The position numbers and the translations under genes were made by a program. From positions 1 to 14,541 of the forward strand of contig JBKHXU010000127.1 of the NCBI GenBank assembly GCA_046565865.1: a stretch of DNA of 14,541 nt. Reading direction: 5' to 3'. Positions 1 to 7,043 of this stretch are shown here, one piece after another (positions within the stretch are counted from its first letter, which is position 1; the number at the start of each line of letters is the position of its first letter). Below the pieces are notes generated by a model. The model did not search any database and was not told the DNA's origin. It saw only the letters and a program-made list of their open reading frames with translations. The DNA is from JBKHXU01 sp046565865. GTDB taxonomy: Bacteria; Pseudomonadota; Gammaproteobacteria; Acidiferrobacterales; Sulfurifustaceae.

Positions 1-96
1 GACGAGACCGAGCATCGATCCCGTCAAGATCCCGCCTACGCGCCTACTACGTTCGACCGGCGCGCGAGAAAGACGCGAAGCCAGAGAACCGGCCAT
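1..96 (-). CDS. Partial CDS, N-terminal 32 codons of an unidentified protein
   Basis: An open frame starts with ATG at 94-96 and runs without a stop off the left edge of the window. It begins two bases after the stop of the 41-residue membrane protein, so it is probably the next gene of the same operon. The visible residues are basic and then turn hydrophobic (start MAGSLASRLSRAPVERSRR, then a Gly/Leu-rich stretch ending MLGLV). The Shine-Dalgarno match is weak (GGCGGA, 7 bases before the ATG), as expected for a coupled gene. The arginine-rich, Gly-rich start faintly recalls the N-termini of some ABC1/UbiB-family kinases, but 32 residues cannot establish that. I do not assign a function. Confidence 0.4.
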   Translation of the reverse strand, partial: MAGSLASRLSRAPVERSRRVGGILTGSMLGLV

Positions 97-98
97 TG

Positions 99-224
99 TT
101 ATTCCGCCGGCGGCCCACGTTGCCGGCCGATACGCACCGCCAACCAGGCAAGGCCGCCAACGCCGGCCAGGAGCACACCCCACAGCAGCCATTGCCGCCA
201 TTCCACAATCGCAAGCCAAATCAT
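99..224 (-). CDS. Small single-pass membrane protein, 41 residues
   Basis: This 41-residue frame starts at ATG 222-224 and ends with TAA at 99-101. Its ATG overlaps the stop of the upstream amidohydrolase in a 4-base ATGA junction. A strong Shine-Dalgarno (TCCTCC on the plus strand, 230-235) lies 5 bases upstream of the start. The protein begins MIWLAIVEWRQWLLWG. A hydrophobic segment of about 20 residues (roughly residues 12-31) is followed by a basic, Pro-containing tail (RIGRQRGPPAE). That layout suggests one membrane helix with a short cytoplasmic C-terminus. Five tryptophans in 41 residues is notable. No family is recognised. Being the fourth gene of the rhombosortase operon suggests an envelope role, but that is inference. 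Confidence 0.62.
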   Translation of the reverse strand: MIWLAIVEWRQWLLWGVLLAGVGGLAWLAVRIGRQRGPPAE

Positions 225-1492
225 AGCACTCCTCCGCTTGCAGTTTTTCTTGTCAGGGGATCGATCCGCGATCCTATCGTATCGAACAGCCGACGACTCT
301 CGAACACCGCGCTCGCCAAACGTTTTCCGTGGCGCGCGATCGAGCGTTTCAACACGAAGTCGAACAGCAGCGCGTTGTACTGACGAATCTCAGAAAGCAC
401 TTGAGCCTCCGTCGCGCGCAGATACCCGCGCGCGACCATTATCTTCAACGAGAAGATCGGCATGACCGCGGGCAAGGGATAGTCGGAACCGTTTAAGAGC
501 CGCGCGTGCCACTCACTCCGCTCAAGCAGAGTGTCGAGCGGGGCGCCCAGGCGGTTCAACTGAGTGATGGCGGATATCTCGCCATAGATCCGGCCTTCAT
601 AACGCCGATCGTTCATTAAGCGCGCGAACAGCTCGAAGTTCGGCACACTCGGTCCGTTCGGTCCTTTGTCGAGATCGACGCCGTTGCCGAGTGAGGCGCA
701 GTGCGCCACGATCACCGTGACGCCATGGTCCAGCGCGCGCCGCAGTCGCAGCGGATTGCCGAACGCTTGGGCGTCGCCGCCGTGGACCGCCAGTTCCTCG
801 CCGGCGTGCGTGAGGAGCGGCAGGCGCAGCCGCGCCAGCGCCTCGTAGAACCGATCGCATTTGGGCGAGGCGGGGTCCATACCCATGGCCGGCGGCAGCC
901 ACTTGATGGCACGCGCGCCCTGCGCCGCCGCCGCCTGCAATTGCTCGATGGCGTCCGGCCGGTACGGATGAATCGAGGCAATGGCGATGAAGCGCCGCGG
1001 AAACCGCTGAGCCAGCGCCAGCGCGTAGGCGTTCGGCGTGTGGAAGCTGCTCAGGTCTTCGCGTCGGGCCGCGGTGTCGTCGTAGTGATAGTCGAACGCC
1101 AACAACATCAACCGCGCGCCCGGCGGAAAATCGTCTTGTAACTGCATCAACCGTTCGACGTAGGCCGTGTCGATCTGCGGTCCGCCGGCGCAACCGGCAT
1201 TGAGATAAAAACGCTTTTGCACGTACTGCATGGGGCGCAGCAGGCTATCCATGGCCGGCGTCACCCAAATGCCCGAGCCGCCGTCGCCGACGCCGACCAG
1301 GTGCACATGCGTATCCCAAAGCTGCGCGGGATCGATGCCCGCGAACGCCGCCTGCACCAGCTCATGGCGCCGCAGGTGCTCCGGCAACGGCGAGCGACAG
1401 GGATTCCAGATACCCTCGTCCGGCCAGAAGCGGTAACCGACGAGACCGAGCGCCCCCAACCCGCCCAGCGCGAGCAATGTTCTGCGTTTCAT
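221..1492 (-). CDS. Amidohydrolase-superfamily metal-dependent hydrolase, exported or membrane-anchored
   Basis: The protein has 423 residues and a TIM-barrel amidohydrolase (Amidohydro_2-like) pattern. DTHVH at residues 60-64 is the metal-binding HxH. Further candidate metal or catalytic residues are His229 (LLTHAGEE), His264 (IVAHCASLG) and Asp337 (NGSDYPLP). Lys197 sits in AIKWLPPAMGMDP. The N-terminus (MKRRTLLALGGLGALGLVGY) is a basic twin-arginine stretch plus a hydrophobic segment, so it could be a Tat signal or a membrane anchor; the Tat match is loose. The start is ATG 1490-1492, with AGGTG 5 bases upstream, and it overlaps the rhombosortase stop as ATGA. The substrate cannot be told from sequence. 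Its place between a rhombosortase and a small membrane protein suggests work at the periplasmic face. The family call is secure, the function is not. Confidence 0.85.
   Translation of the reverse strand: MKRRTLLALGGLGALGLVGYRFWPDEGIWNPCRSPLPEHLRRHELVQAAFAGIDPAQLWDTHVHLVGVGDGGSGIWVTPAMDSLLRPMQYVQKRFYLNAGCAGGPQIDTAYVERLMQLQDDFPPGARLMLLAFDYHYDDTAARREDLSSFHTPNAYALALAQRFPRRFIAIASIHPYRPDAIEQLQAAAAQGARAIKWLPPAMGMDPASPKCDRFYEALARLRLPLLTHAGEELAVHGGDAQAFGNPLRLRRALDHGVTVIVAHCASLGNGVDLDKGPNGPSVPNFELFARLMNDRRYEGRIYGEISAITQLNRLGAPLDTLLERSEWHARLLNGSDYPLPAVMPIFSLKIMVARGYLRATEAQVLSEIRQYNALLFDFVLKRSIARHGKRLASAVFESRRLFDTIGSRIDPLTRKTASGGVL
230..235 (-). promoter_or_regulatory. Ribosome binding site of the 41-residue membrane protein
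   Basis: GGAGGA on the minus strand lies 5 bases before the ATG at 224 and is embedded in the last codons of the amidohydrolase. This strong, well-spaced site is the main reason to treat the small frame as a real gene. Confidence 0.6.
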
Positions 1493-2058
1493 ATCGTCAC
1501 CTGCCTACGCATCAGCACAATGAACAGGCCGGCGAAGGCGCCGACCCAATGCGCACCATGTAGCACCGGCCAAGACGTATGAGTCATACCCAATCCCAAT
1601 TGCATCGACTCGAACAGCGACTTGCCCGCTACCAGAACGGCTACCGTCGCGACCGGTAGCCGCTTTCCCGGCTCGCGCCACTGTCTCGCCAACCCGGCCG
1701 CGAGGAACCCATAGAGCACCCCGGACAACCCGCCGTATCGCCACACCTCGGGGCGAAAGAACCACAGCCAACCGCTGATGGTCGCGGCACTACAGAGGAA
1801 TACTAGTACCCACGCACCCGCCCGCCTTTCGAACAGTGCTCCCAACACCGCGAGACCCAGGAGATTCGCGATCAGGTGACTGCAGTCGGTATGCACCAAA
1901 TGCGCGGTCAGCAATCGCCAGACCTCTCCCCGCGCGATCGCCTCGCGGTCGAACACCAAGGACACCGGTGCCGGCCCGGCGACACAGAAAATCGCGAGTG
2001 CCAGCGCCCCGAGCGTCAGCGACGCCAACGGCACAGGCCTGTTGCCCACGGAGATCAA
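1489..2058 (-). CDS. Rhombosortase (rhomboid-family intramembrane serine protease)
   Basis: Rhombosortases are small rhomboid proteases that cleave C-terminal GlyGly-CTERM-like tails of exported proteins in the inner membrane. The 189-residue protein is very hydrophobic, with about six membrane segments. It carries WRLLTAHLVHTDCSHLIANL, the rhomboid-type conserved block. The nucleophile serine is in GGLSGVLYG (residue 112), and the catalytic histidine is in HGAHWVGAFAGL (residue 170). I chose the TTG at 2056-2058. It gives a 4-base TTGA overlap with the lipoprotein stop, matching the ATGA overlaps downstream, and GAGG lies 9 bases before it. A GTG at 2080-2082 would add eight residues (MVRARGAS) but has no Shine-Dalgarno. 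The gene next to it encodes the likely substrate. Family confidence is high; cleavage of that partner is inferred. Confidence 0.88.
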   Translation of the reverse strand: MISVGNRPVPLASLTLGALALAIFCVAGPAPVSLVFDREAIARGEVWRLLTAHLVHTDCSHLIANLLGLAVLGALFERRAGAWVLVFLCSAATISGWLWFFRPEVWRYGGLSGVLYGFLAAGLARQWREPGKRLPVATVAVLVAGKSLFESMQLGLGMTHTSWPVLHGAHWVGAFAGLFIVLMRRQVTI

Positions 2059-2885
2059 TGACGCACCCCTCGCGCGAACCACGCCAGCGGCCCCAAGAGC
2101 AACAGCAAAACGGCGTCGAATGATCCAGTGCCGGAGTAGCCGGCGCGATGCGATACGGTGACCGATCGATCCTGCTTGATGCGCTCCTTGAATTGCTCGA
2201 TCTCGGTGGCGAGGTTCGCGGTCATATCGGCCATGGCCAGATCGAAGCCCTGCTCCATCGCCACACGCCGCCGCACCGCGTCGCCCACCAGCGTCGAATA
2301 GTTTTTGTTCGCCGCGACGCCCGGGGCATGGAACAGGAGCTTGTGCGTGCGCACGTCGAACACGGCGGTGTCGACGAACGTGCGCACCTCGTGCCGATTG
2401 GCCGGGACGGTATATGCGCCGACGATGGTCCAGTAAAGCACGCCCAAATTGGTGTGATCGGTGTTCGCCACCTGGTCGTACGACACGAGCGCAATCACGT
2501 CCAGGTTGAAGAGCCGGGCGACCTGATCGAGCGTCGCGAACCCTTTGCCGGAGCGCATAAAGGTGTCGGGGATAATCACAATCTGACCAATAAACGGTCG
2601 ATCGAGGAACGCCGCCTTGGTTTTGATCAGTAACTCGTTCTTCTTCGGTTCCGACAGCGCCCCGCGCGACTCCGGGACGAAGGCGATGCCGACGTTGAGC
2701 GGCAGCGGGAGATTGGGCACCGTCTGCTCGTACGCCGGCGGCAGTTCACCACGCGGATAGAGAAAGTCGACCAGGCTGCTCGATACGCTCTCGCGACTCC
2801 GGCCGAAGTGGGCACAACCGGCCAGCAGGGCCAACAGCGAGACGCCCAGCACGACGGCGCGCCACGAGTTTTTAAGGGTTTTCAT
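2055..2885 (-). CDS. Rhombotarget-type lipoprotein with C-terminal sorting-like tail
   Basis: The protein has 276 residues. The N-terminus is a lipoprotein signal peptide ending in LLALLAGC, with Cys24 as the lipidation site. Ala follows, so outer-membrane sorting is expected. The C-terminus carries a second signal: GYSGTGS, a hydrophobic run (AVLLLLLGPLAWF) and a basic end (ARGVRH), residues 249-276. This is the layout of a GlyGly-CTERM-like tail that a rhombosortase would cut. It fits the known idea of a 'rhombotarget lipoprotein' encoded beside its rhombosortase. The middle region (about 40-245) is soluble and has no function I recognise. The start is ATG 2883-2885, with GGAGG at 2891-2895, 5 bases upstream. 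A GTG further up would overlap that site and is less likely. This is the first gene of the operon and lies downstream of the paired TetR-type operators. Confidence 0.85.
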   Translation of the reverse strand: MKTLKNSWRAVVLGVSLLALLAGCAHFGRSRESVSSSLVDFLYPRGELPPAYEQTVPNLPLPLNVGIAFVPESRGALSEPKKNELLIKTKAAFLDRPFIGQIVIIPDTFMRSGKGFATLDQVARLFNLDVIALVSYDQVANTDHTNLGVLYWTIVGAYTVPANRHEVRTFVDTAVFDVRTHKLLFHAPGVAANKNYSTLVGDAVRRRVAMEQGFDLAMADMTANLATEIEQFKERIKQDRSVTVSHRAGYSGTGSFDAVLLLLLGPLAWFARGVRH

Positions 2886-2921
2886 GACTACCTCCACTCA
2901 GGATTGTGTGTGCCGACGCCC

Positions 2922-2950
2922 TTGACTTACTGAACGTCGTTCAATATTGT
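2922..2950 (+). promoter_or_regulatory. Sigma70-type promoter of the tetR-aas-lplT operon
   Basis: TTGACT at 2922-2927 is separated by exactly 17 bases from TATTGT at 2945-2950. Operator site 1 fills the spacer, and site 2 lies just past the predicted start of transcription near 2957. The -35 is strong and the -10 matches 4 of 6. For the opposite strand, TTGAAC (2970-2975) could be the -35 of the lipoprotein operon, but its -10 is poorly defined. Confidence 0.6.
2929..2946 (+). promoter_or_regulatory. TetR-type operator, site 1
   Basis: The element ACTGAACGTCGTTCAATA contains the perfect 5-3-5 palindrome TGAAC-GTC-GTTCA (2931-2943). It falls within the 17-base spacer of the plus-strand promoter, where a bound repressor would block RNA polymerase. 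It matches site 2 in 15 fixed positions and differs only in the three central bases. Binding by the adjacent TetR protein is inferred from position and symmetry. Confidence 0.72.
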
Positions 2951-2959
2951 TAGCACTAA

Positions 2960-2977
2960 ACTGAACACTGTTCAATA
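2960..2977 (+). promoter_or_regulatory. TetR-type operator, site 2
   Basis: The element ACTGAACACTGTTCAATA contains the palindrome TGAAC-ACT-GTTCA (2962-2974). It has the same orientation and flanks as site 1. The centre-to-centre distance is 31 bases, about three helical turns, so two dimers would sit on the same DNA face. It lies just after the expected transcription start of the regulator gene and could also cover the promoter of the divergent lipoprotein operon. Confidence 0.72.
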
Positions 2978-2989
2978 GGAGACGAGAAA

Positions 2990-3610
2990 GTGGGCCGTCG
3001 CAGCCAAGAAACCAAGCACAGCCCGGACGAGATCCGGGAGATGGCGCTGGCCGCCGCCAAGCGGATTGTGGCGAAGCAGGGCTACGGGGCGTTGTCCACG
3101 CGCAAGGTGGCGGCCGATATCGGCTATGCCGTGGGCAGCCTCTATTTGGTATTTAAAAATCTCGACGATCTCATCCTGCATTTGAACGGCGCGACCCTCG
3201 ATGAGCTGCACGAGTCGCTCGAAGCGACCGCGGTGCGCCATTCGGATCCCGAGACCTGCCTGCTCGCACTCGCGCGCGAATACATCCATTTCGCCTTCAA
3301 CCACCGCGCGCGCTGGAGTCTGGTGTTCGAACACCCGGCCCCGCCGCGGCGGCCGACCTGGTTTCGGGACAAAGTCGTGCGCATGTTCGAGCTGGTGGAA
3401 GGACGGCTACACGGCATCGCGCCGGAGCGTCCCGCGAAGGACGTGAAACTCGCGGCACACGCGCTTTGGAGCGGCGTGCACGGGGTGTCGGTGCTCGCGC
3501 TCGCCGATCGATTGGACGAGAGCGGACTTGCGGCCGCCGACAAGCTGGCGGTGTCGCTGGTGACGAACTACCTCATCGGCTTTAAACGGAAATCGAGAAA
3601 CCGGGGCTAA
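2990..3610 (+). CDS. TetR/AcrR-family transcriptional regulator
   Basis: The protein has 206 residues, typical for the family. The N-terminal helix-turn-helix lies at about residues 15-60. The recognition region is LSTRKVAADIGYAVGSLYLVF (about 35-55), followed by KNLDDLI, the usual end of a TetR_N domain. The ligand domain contains HALWSGVHGVSVLALADR (residues 157-174), the W-x-x-x-HG pattern of WHG-type TetR C-terminal domains. The start is GTG 2990-2992, with AGGAG at 2977-2981, 8 bases upstream. The gene lies 27 bases before aas on the same strand and is divergent from the lipoprotein operon. Paired palindromes in the shared control region suggest autorepression and control of both units. 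The inducer is unknown; given the neighbours, a fatty-acyl or lysophospholipid ligand is a guess. Confidence 0.92.
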   Translation: MGRRSQETKHSPDEIREMALAAAKRIVAKQGYGALSTRKVAADIGYAVGSLYLVFKNLDDLILHLNGATLDELHESLEATAVRHSDPETCLLALAREYIHFAFNHRARWSLVFEHPAPPRRPTWFRDKVVRMFELVEGRLHGIAPERPAKDVKLAAHALWSGVHGVSVLALADRLDESGLAAADKLAVSLVTNYLIGFKRKSRNRG

Positions 3611-3637
3611 ACTCAGAAACTAACGTGGAGACGGGAA

Positions 3638-5800
3638 ATGCGTTGGCTGCGAATTGCGATCAAAACCTTGCTGCGCGTGTGTTACCGAGTCGAGGTAAGC
3701 GGGCTGGAGCACTTCCATGCCGCCGGCCGGCGCGTGCTGGTGGTGGCGAACCACACTTCGTTTCTCGACGCCGCACTGCTCGCCGCGTTTTTGCCGGACG
3801 ATCTCACGTTCGCGATCGACACGCACGTGGCCAAGCGCTGGTGGGTGCGACCGTTTTTGCGGCTCGTGCAATCGTTCCCCATGGACCCGACCAGCCCCTA
3901 TTCCACCCGCGCACTCATCCGCTACTTGGAACAGGACCGCAAGGCCGCGATCTTTCCCGAGGGCCGCATCACCGTCACCGGCGCGCTCATGAAGATCTAT
4001 AGCGGCACCGGCATGATCGCCGACAAATCCGGCGCCGTGCTGTTGCCGGTGCGCATCGACGGGGCGCAGTACACGCCGTTTTCGCGTCTGCGTGGACGCG
4101 TGCGGTTACGCTGGTTCCCGCGCATTCGCCTGACGATCCTGCCGCCGACGCAGTTGGCGCTGCCGGAGACGCTGCGCGGCCGCGCCCGCCGGCAAAAGGC
4201 GGGGGCGCTGTTGGCCGACGTCATGACGCAGATGATGTTCGCCACGTCGAACTATCGCACGACGTTGTTCGACGCGCTGCTCGACGCCAAGGGCATACAC
4301 GGCAGCGGCCACCCGGTGATTGAGGACATCGAACGCCGACCGCTGAGTTACGGGCGTCTGATCATGGGCGCGGTTATCCTCGGGCGCCGGGTCGCACCGC
4401 TCGCCCAACGCGGCGAGCCGTTGGGTGTGCTGCTCCCCAATGCCGCCGGCACCGCGGTGGTGTTCTTCGGCCTGCATCTGTACGGCCGCATACCGGCGAT
4501 GCTCAACTACACCGTCGGCGCGCAGGGCATGCTGTCCGCGTGCCGCACGGCCAAGATCAAAACCGTGCTGACCTCGCGCCGCTTCATCGAGGCCGCGAAG
4601 CTCAAGGCGGCGATCGAGGTTCTCGCGCAGGAAACGACCATCGTTTACCTCGACGATCTTCGGCAAGAGATCGGCGTCGTCGATAAGCTCCGCGCGCTGC
4701 TCGCCGTTCCGTTCGCGCGCCTGCTCTACCACGGCGTGCTCGGCGCGGCCAAGCCCGACAGTCCAGCCGTGATTCTGTTTACCTCCGGCTCGGAAGGGAC
4801 ACCCAAGGGCGTGGTCCTGTCGCATGCGAATGTGCTCGCCAATGCGCAACAGATCGCCGCGCGCGTGGCGTTCAGCAGCCAAGACAAGATTCTGAACGCG
4901 CTGCCAGTGTTCCACTCCTTCGGCCTCACCGCCGGCATGCTGCTGCCGATCCTGGCCGGCATGAAAGTGTTTTTCTATCCCTCGCCGCTGCACTACCGCA
5001 TCGTGCCGGAGATGGCGTACGACGTGAACGCGACGGTGCTGTTCGGCACCAACACGTTCCTCAAGGGCTACGCCCGCTATGCGCATCCTTACGACTTCTA
5101 TAGCGTGCGTTACGTCTTCGCCGGCGCGGAGAAACTGCAAGACGACGTGCGGCGTACGTGGATGGAAAAGTTCGGCGTGCGCATCTTCGAAGGCTACGGC
5201 GCGACCGAGACGAGCCCGGTACTGACGGTGAACACACCGATGGACTACCGCCCGGGCAGCCCCGGCCGATTCGTGCCCGGCATCGAGTCTCGGCTGGAGC
5301 CGGTCCCCGGCGTGGCCGAGGGCGGCCGGCTGCACGTGCGCGGGCCGAACGTGATGTTGGGCTACCTGTACGCGGACCGGCCGGGCCAGCTCGTGCCGCC
5401 GGAGTCCCGCTTCGGCCCCGGTTGGTACGACACCGGCGACATCGTCACGGTGGACGACGAGGGATTCCTATATATCCAAGGACGCGCCAAGCGCTTCGCG
5501 AAGGTCGGCGGCGAAATGGTCTCGCTCGCCCTGGTCGAGGAGCTGGCCGCGCGCGCCTGGCCCGACGCGCAACACGCGGTGGTGAACCTGCCCGACGCGC
5601 AAAAAGGCGAGCAACTGGTGCTGGTAACGAGCCGTCGTGAAGCGAATCGCGCCGAGATCCTCGCGCGGGCGCGCGCCGACGGTGTCGGCGAGATCAACGT
5701 ACCAAAGCGCATTGTGAGCGTGAAGACCGTGCCGGTACTCGGCAGCGGCAAGACCGACTACGCCGCCGTCAAGACCCTTGCCGAGAAGGAGGTCGCCTAG
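3638..5800 (+). CDS. aas: Bifunctional 2-acylglycerophosphoethanolamine acyltransferase/acyl-ACP synthetase
   Basis: Aas re-acylates lysophospholipid (2-acyl-GPE) at the inner membrane, using a fatty acid that it activates onto bound ACP. The 720-residue length matches E. coli Aas (about 719). The N-terminal PlsC-type domain has NHTSFLD (H39-x4-D44) and FPEGRIT (residues 107-112). The C-terminal AMP-forming ligase domain has ILFTSGSEGTPKG (379-391), EGYGATETSP (518-527), YDTGD (597-601) and the catalytic lysine in LGSGKTDY (Lys705). Both halves therefore look intact. The start is ATG 3638, with GGAG 7 bases upstream. The gene follows the TetR gene by 27 bases and overlaps the lplT start by one base. 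This pairing supports the Aas assignment over a generic fatty-acid CoA ligase. Confidence 0.93.
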   Translation: MRWLRIAIKTLLRVCYRVEVSGLEHFHAAGRRVLVVANHTSFLDAALLAAFLPDDLTFAIDTHVAKRWWVRPFLRLVQSFPMDPTSPYSTRALIRYLEQDRKAAIFPEGRITVTGALMKIYSGTGMIADKSGAVLLPVRIDGAQYTPFSRLRGRVRLRWFPRIRLTILPPTQLALPETLRGRARRQKAGALLADVMTQMMFATSNYRTTLFDALLDAKGIHGSGHPVIEDIERRPLSYGRLIMGAVILGRRVAPLAQRGEPLGVLLPNAAGTAVVFFGLHLYGRIPAMLNYTVGAQGMLSACRTAKIKTVLTSRRFIEAAKLKAAIEVLAQETTIVYLDDLRQEIGVVDKLRALLAVPFARLLYHGVLGAAKPDSPAVILFTSGSEGTPKGVVLSHANVLANAQQIAARVAFSSQDKILNALPVFHSFGLTAGMLLPILAGMKVFFYPSPLHYRIVPEMAYDVNATVLFGTNTFLKGYARYAHPYDFYSVRYVFAGAEKLQDDVRRTWMEKFGVRIFEGYGATETSPVLTVNTPMDYRPGSPGRFVPGIESRLEPVPGVAEGGRLHVRGPNVMLGYLYADRPGQLVPPESRFGPGWYDTGDIVTVDDEGFLYIQGRAKRFAKVGGEMVSLALVEELAARAWPDAQHAVVNLPDAQKGEQLVLVTSRREANRAEILARARADGVGEINVPKRIVSVKTVPVLGSGKTDYAAVKTLAEKEVA

Positions 5801-6987
5801 TGAACCGCGGTCTATACGCCCTCCTCGTCGCTCAGTTCCTGACGGCGTTCGCCGACAATGCCATTTTATTTACCGCGGTCGCCATGGTGCTCAACGCCGC
5901 CGACACGGCCACCTGGTACATCCCGGCGCTGCAGAGCGCATTCCTGGTGGCGTTCGTCGTGCTCGCGCCCTGGGTCGGTGCGTTCGCCGACAGTCGGCCG
6001 AAGGCGGTGGTACTGATGCTCGGCAACGTGTGCAAAGCCGCCGGCGCGCTGCTGATCCTCATCGGCGTGGAACCGCTGCTTGCCTATGCGCTGGTCGGCG
6101 TCGGCGCCGCGGTCTACGGACCGGCCAAGTACGGCATCCTGCCGGAGATGTTGCCGCACGAGCGGCTGGTGCAGGCAAACAGCTGGATCGAGGGCTCAAC
6201 CATCGTCGCTATCATCGCCGGCACCGTGGTCGGTGCGCGCGTGGCCGACGCCTCGATCCCGACCGCGCTGGTGCTGATCGTTGTTTGCTACGGGCTGTCG
6301 CTCGCGGCGACCTCGCTGATTCCACGCATCATGCCGCGCCACGCCGGCGAAGGTCGGGGGTTGCGGCACTTCATCGGCATGATGCGTGTGCTATTCGCCA
6401 CCAGCCGCGCCCGCTTCGTCATGCTCGGCACCAGTCTATTCTGGGCCGCGGCCGCGGTGTTGCGCCTGTTGCTCGTCGCCTGGGCGCCGGTGGTGCTGCT
6501 CACGCGCAACACCGCCGACATCGCCGATCTTACGCTGGCGCTCGCCATCGGCATCGTCATCGGCGCCGTCCTCGTACCGCGCCTCATCCCGATCGAGCGG
6601 CTGCGCCGTGCGCGTCTGGCCGCCTACGCCATGGGCGGATTCATTCTGTTGTTGAGCCAGGTGGAGGCCGTATGGCCGGCACGCGTGATCCTCGTGTTCG
6701 TCGGCATCACCGGCGGCCTGTTCATGGTACCGGTCAACGCCGCGCTACAAGAAATCGGCCATCGCACCATCGGCAGCGGCGGTGCCGTGGCGCTGCAAAA
6801 TTTCTTCGAAAACACCGCCATGCTCGCGACCGTCGGTCTCTATACGATCGCCGCGGCGCACGACGCGCCGCCGGTGGGCTCCGTCATCACGGTGGGCGGG
6901 CTTGTCCTGGTAGCAACGGCATGGGTCTCGTGGCGGCTGCCGCCCGATCCAAGTGCTTTCCCGCAGAGCGAAGTCCGGAACGGTTAG
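5800..6987 (+). CDS. lplT: Lysophospholipid transporter LplT (MFS family)
   Basis: LplT flips lysophospholipids across the inner membrane so that Aas can re-acylate them. The protein has 395 residues (E. coli LplT is about 397) and about 12 hydrophobic segments. It opens with LYALLVAQFLTAFADNAILF, the characteristic start of this MFS branch. GAFADSRPKAVVLMLGN is the loop 2-3 signature, and VYGPAKYGILPEMLPHERLVQANSWIEG matches the LplT/Aas-type transporter consensus. The start is GTG 5800-5802, sharing its first base with the aas stop (TAGTG). A near-consensus AAGGAGG lies at 5786-5792, 7 bases upstream. In E. coli the order is lplT then aas; here it is reversed. The gene converges on tRNA-Lys, and no clear terminator hairpin is seen in 6988-7043. 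Confidence 0.93.
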   Translation: MNRGLYALLVAQFLTAFADNAILFTAVAMVLNAADTATWYIPALQSAFLVAFVVLAPWVGAFADSRPKAVVLMLGNVCKAAGALLILIGVEPLLAYALVGVGAAVYGPAKYGILPEMLPHERLVQANSWIEGSTIVAIIAGTVVGARVADASIPTALVLIVVCYGLSLAATSLIPRIMPRHAGEGRGLRHFIGMMRVLFATSRARFVMLGTSLFWAAAAVLRLLLVAWAPVVLLTRNTADIADLTLALAIGIVIGAVLVPRLIPIERLRRARLAAYAMGGFILLLSQVEAVWPARVILVFVGITGGLFMVPVNAALQEIGHRTIGSGGAVALQNFFENTAMLATVGLYTIAAAHDAPPVGSVITVGGLVLVATAWVSWRLPPDPSAFPQSEVRNG

Positions 6988-7043
6988 TTCATCAGCAAGC
7001 AGCGACGGGGAAACCAAGCCACCGGGTAACAAAAACCGAAAAG

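Noticed and set aside
1..1451. 13-base direct repeat (GACGAGACCGAGC at 1-13 and 1439-1451)
   Set aside because: On the minus strand both copies encode the same Leu-Gly-Leu-Val stretch in hydrophobic segments. Shared codon use explains it better than a mobile-element repeat.
2059..2082. Upstream GTG start for the rhombosortase (eight extra residues)
   Set aside because: It has no Shine-Dalgarno, and it would break the 4-base overlap pattern seen at the next two junctions.
4106..5335. 409-codon minus-strand frame opposite aas
   Set aside because: It is a high-GC shadow of aas. The translated product is rich in His, Arg and Gln with no family motif, whereas the plus strand shows all Aas motifs.
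6988..7043. Possible terminator between lplT and tRNA-Lys
   Set aside because: There are T-rich runs on the minus strand (CTTTTCGGTTTTTG), but I found no stable stem in front of them apart from the tRNA itself.
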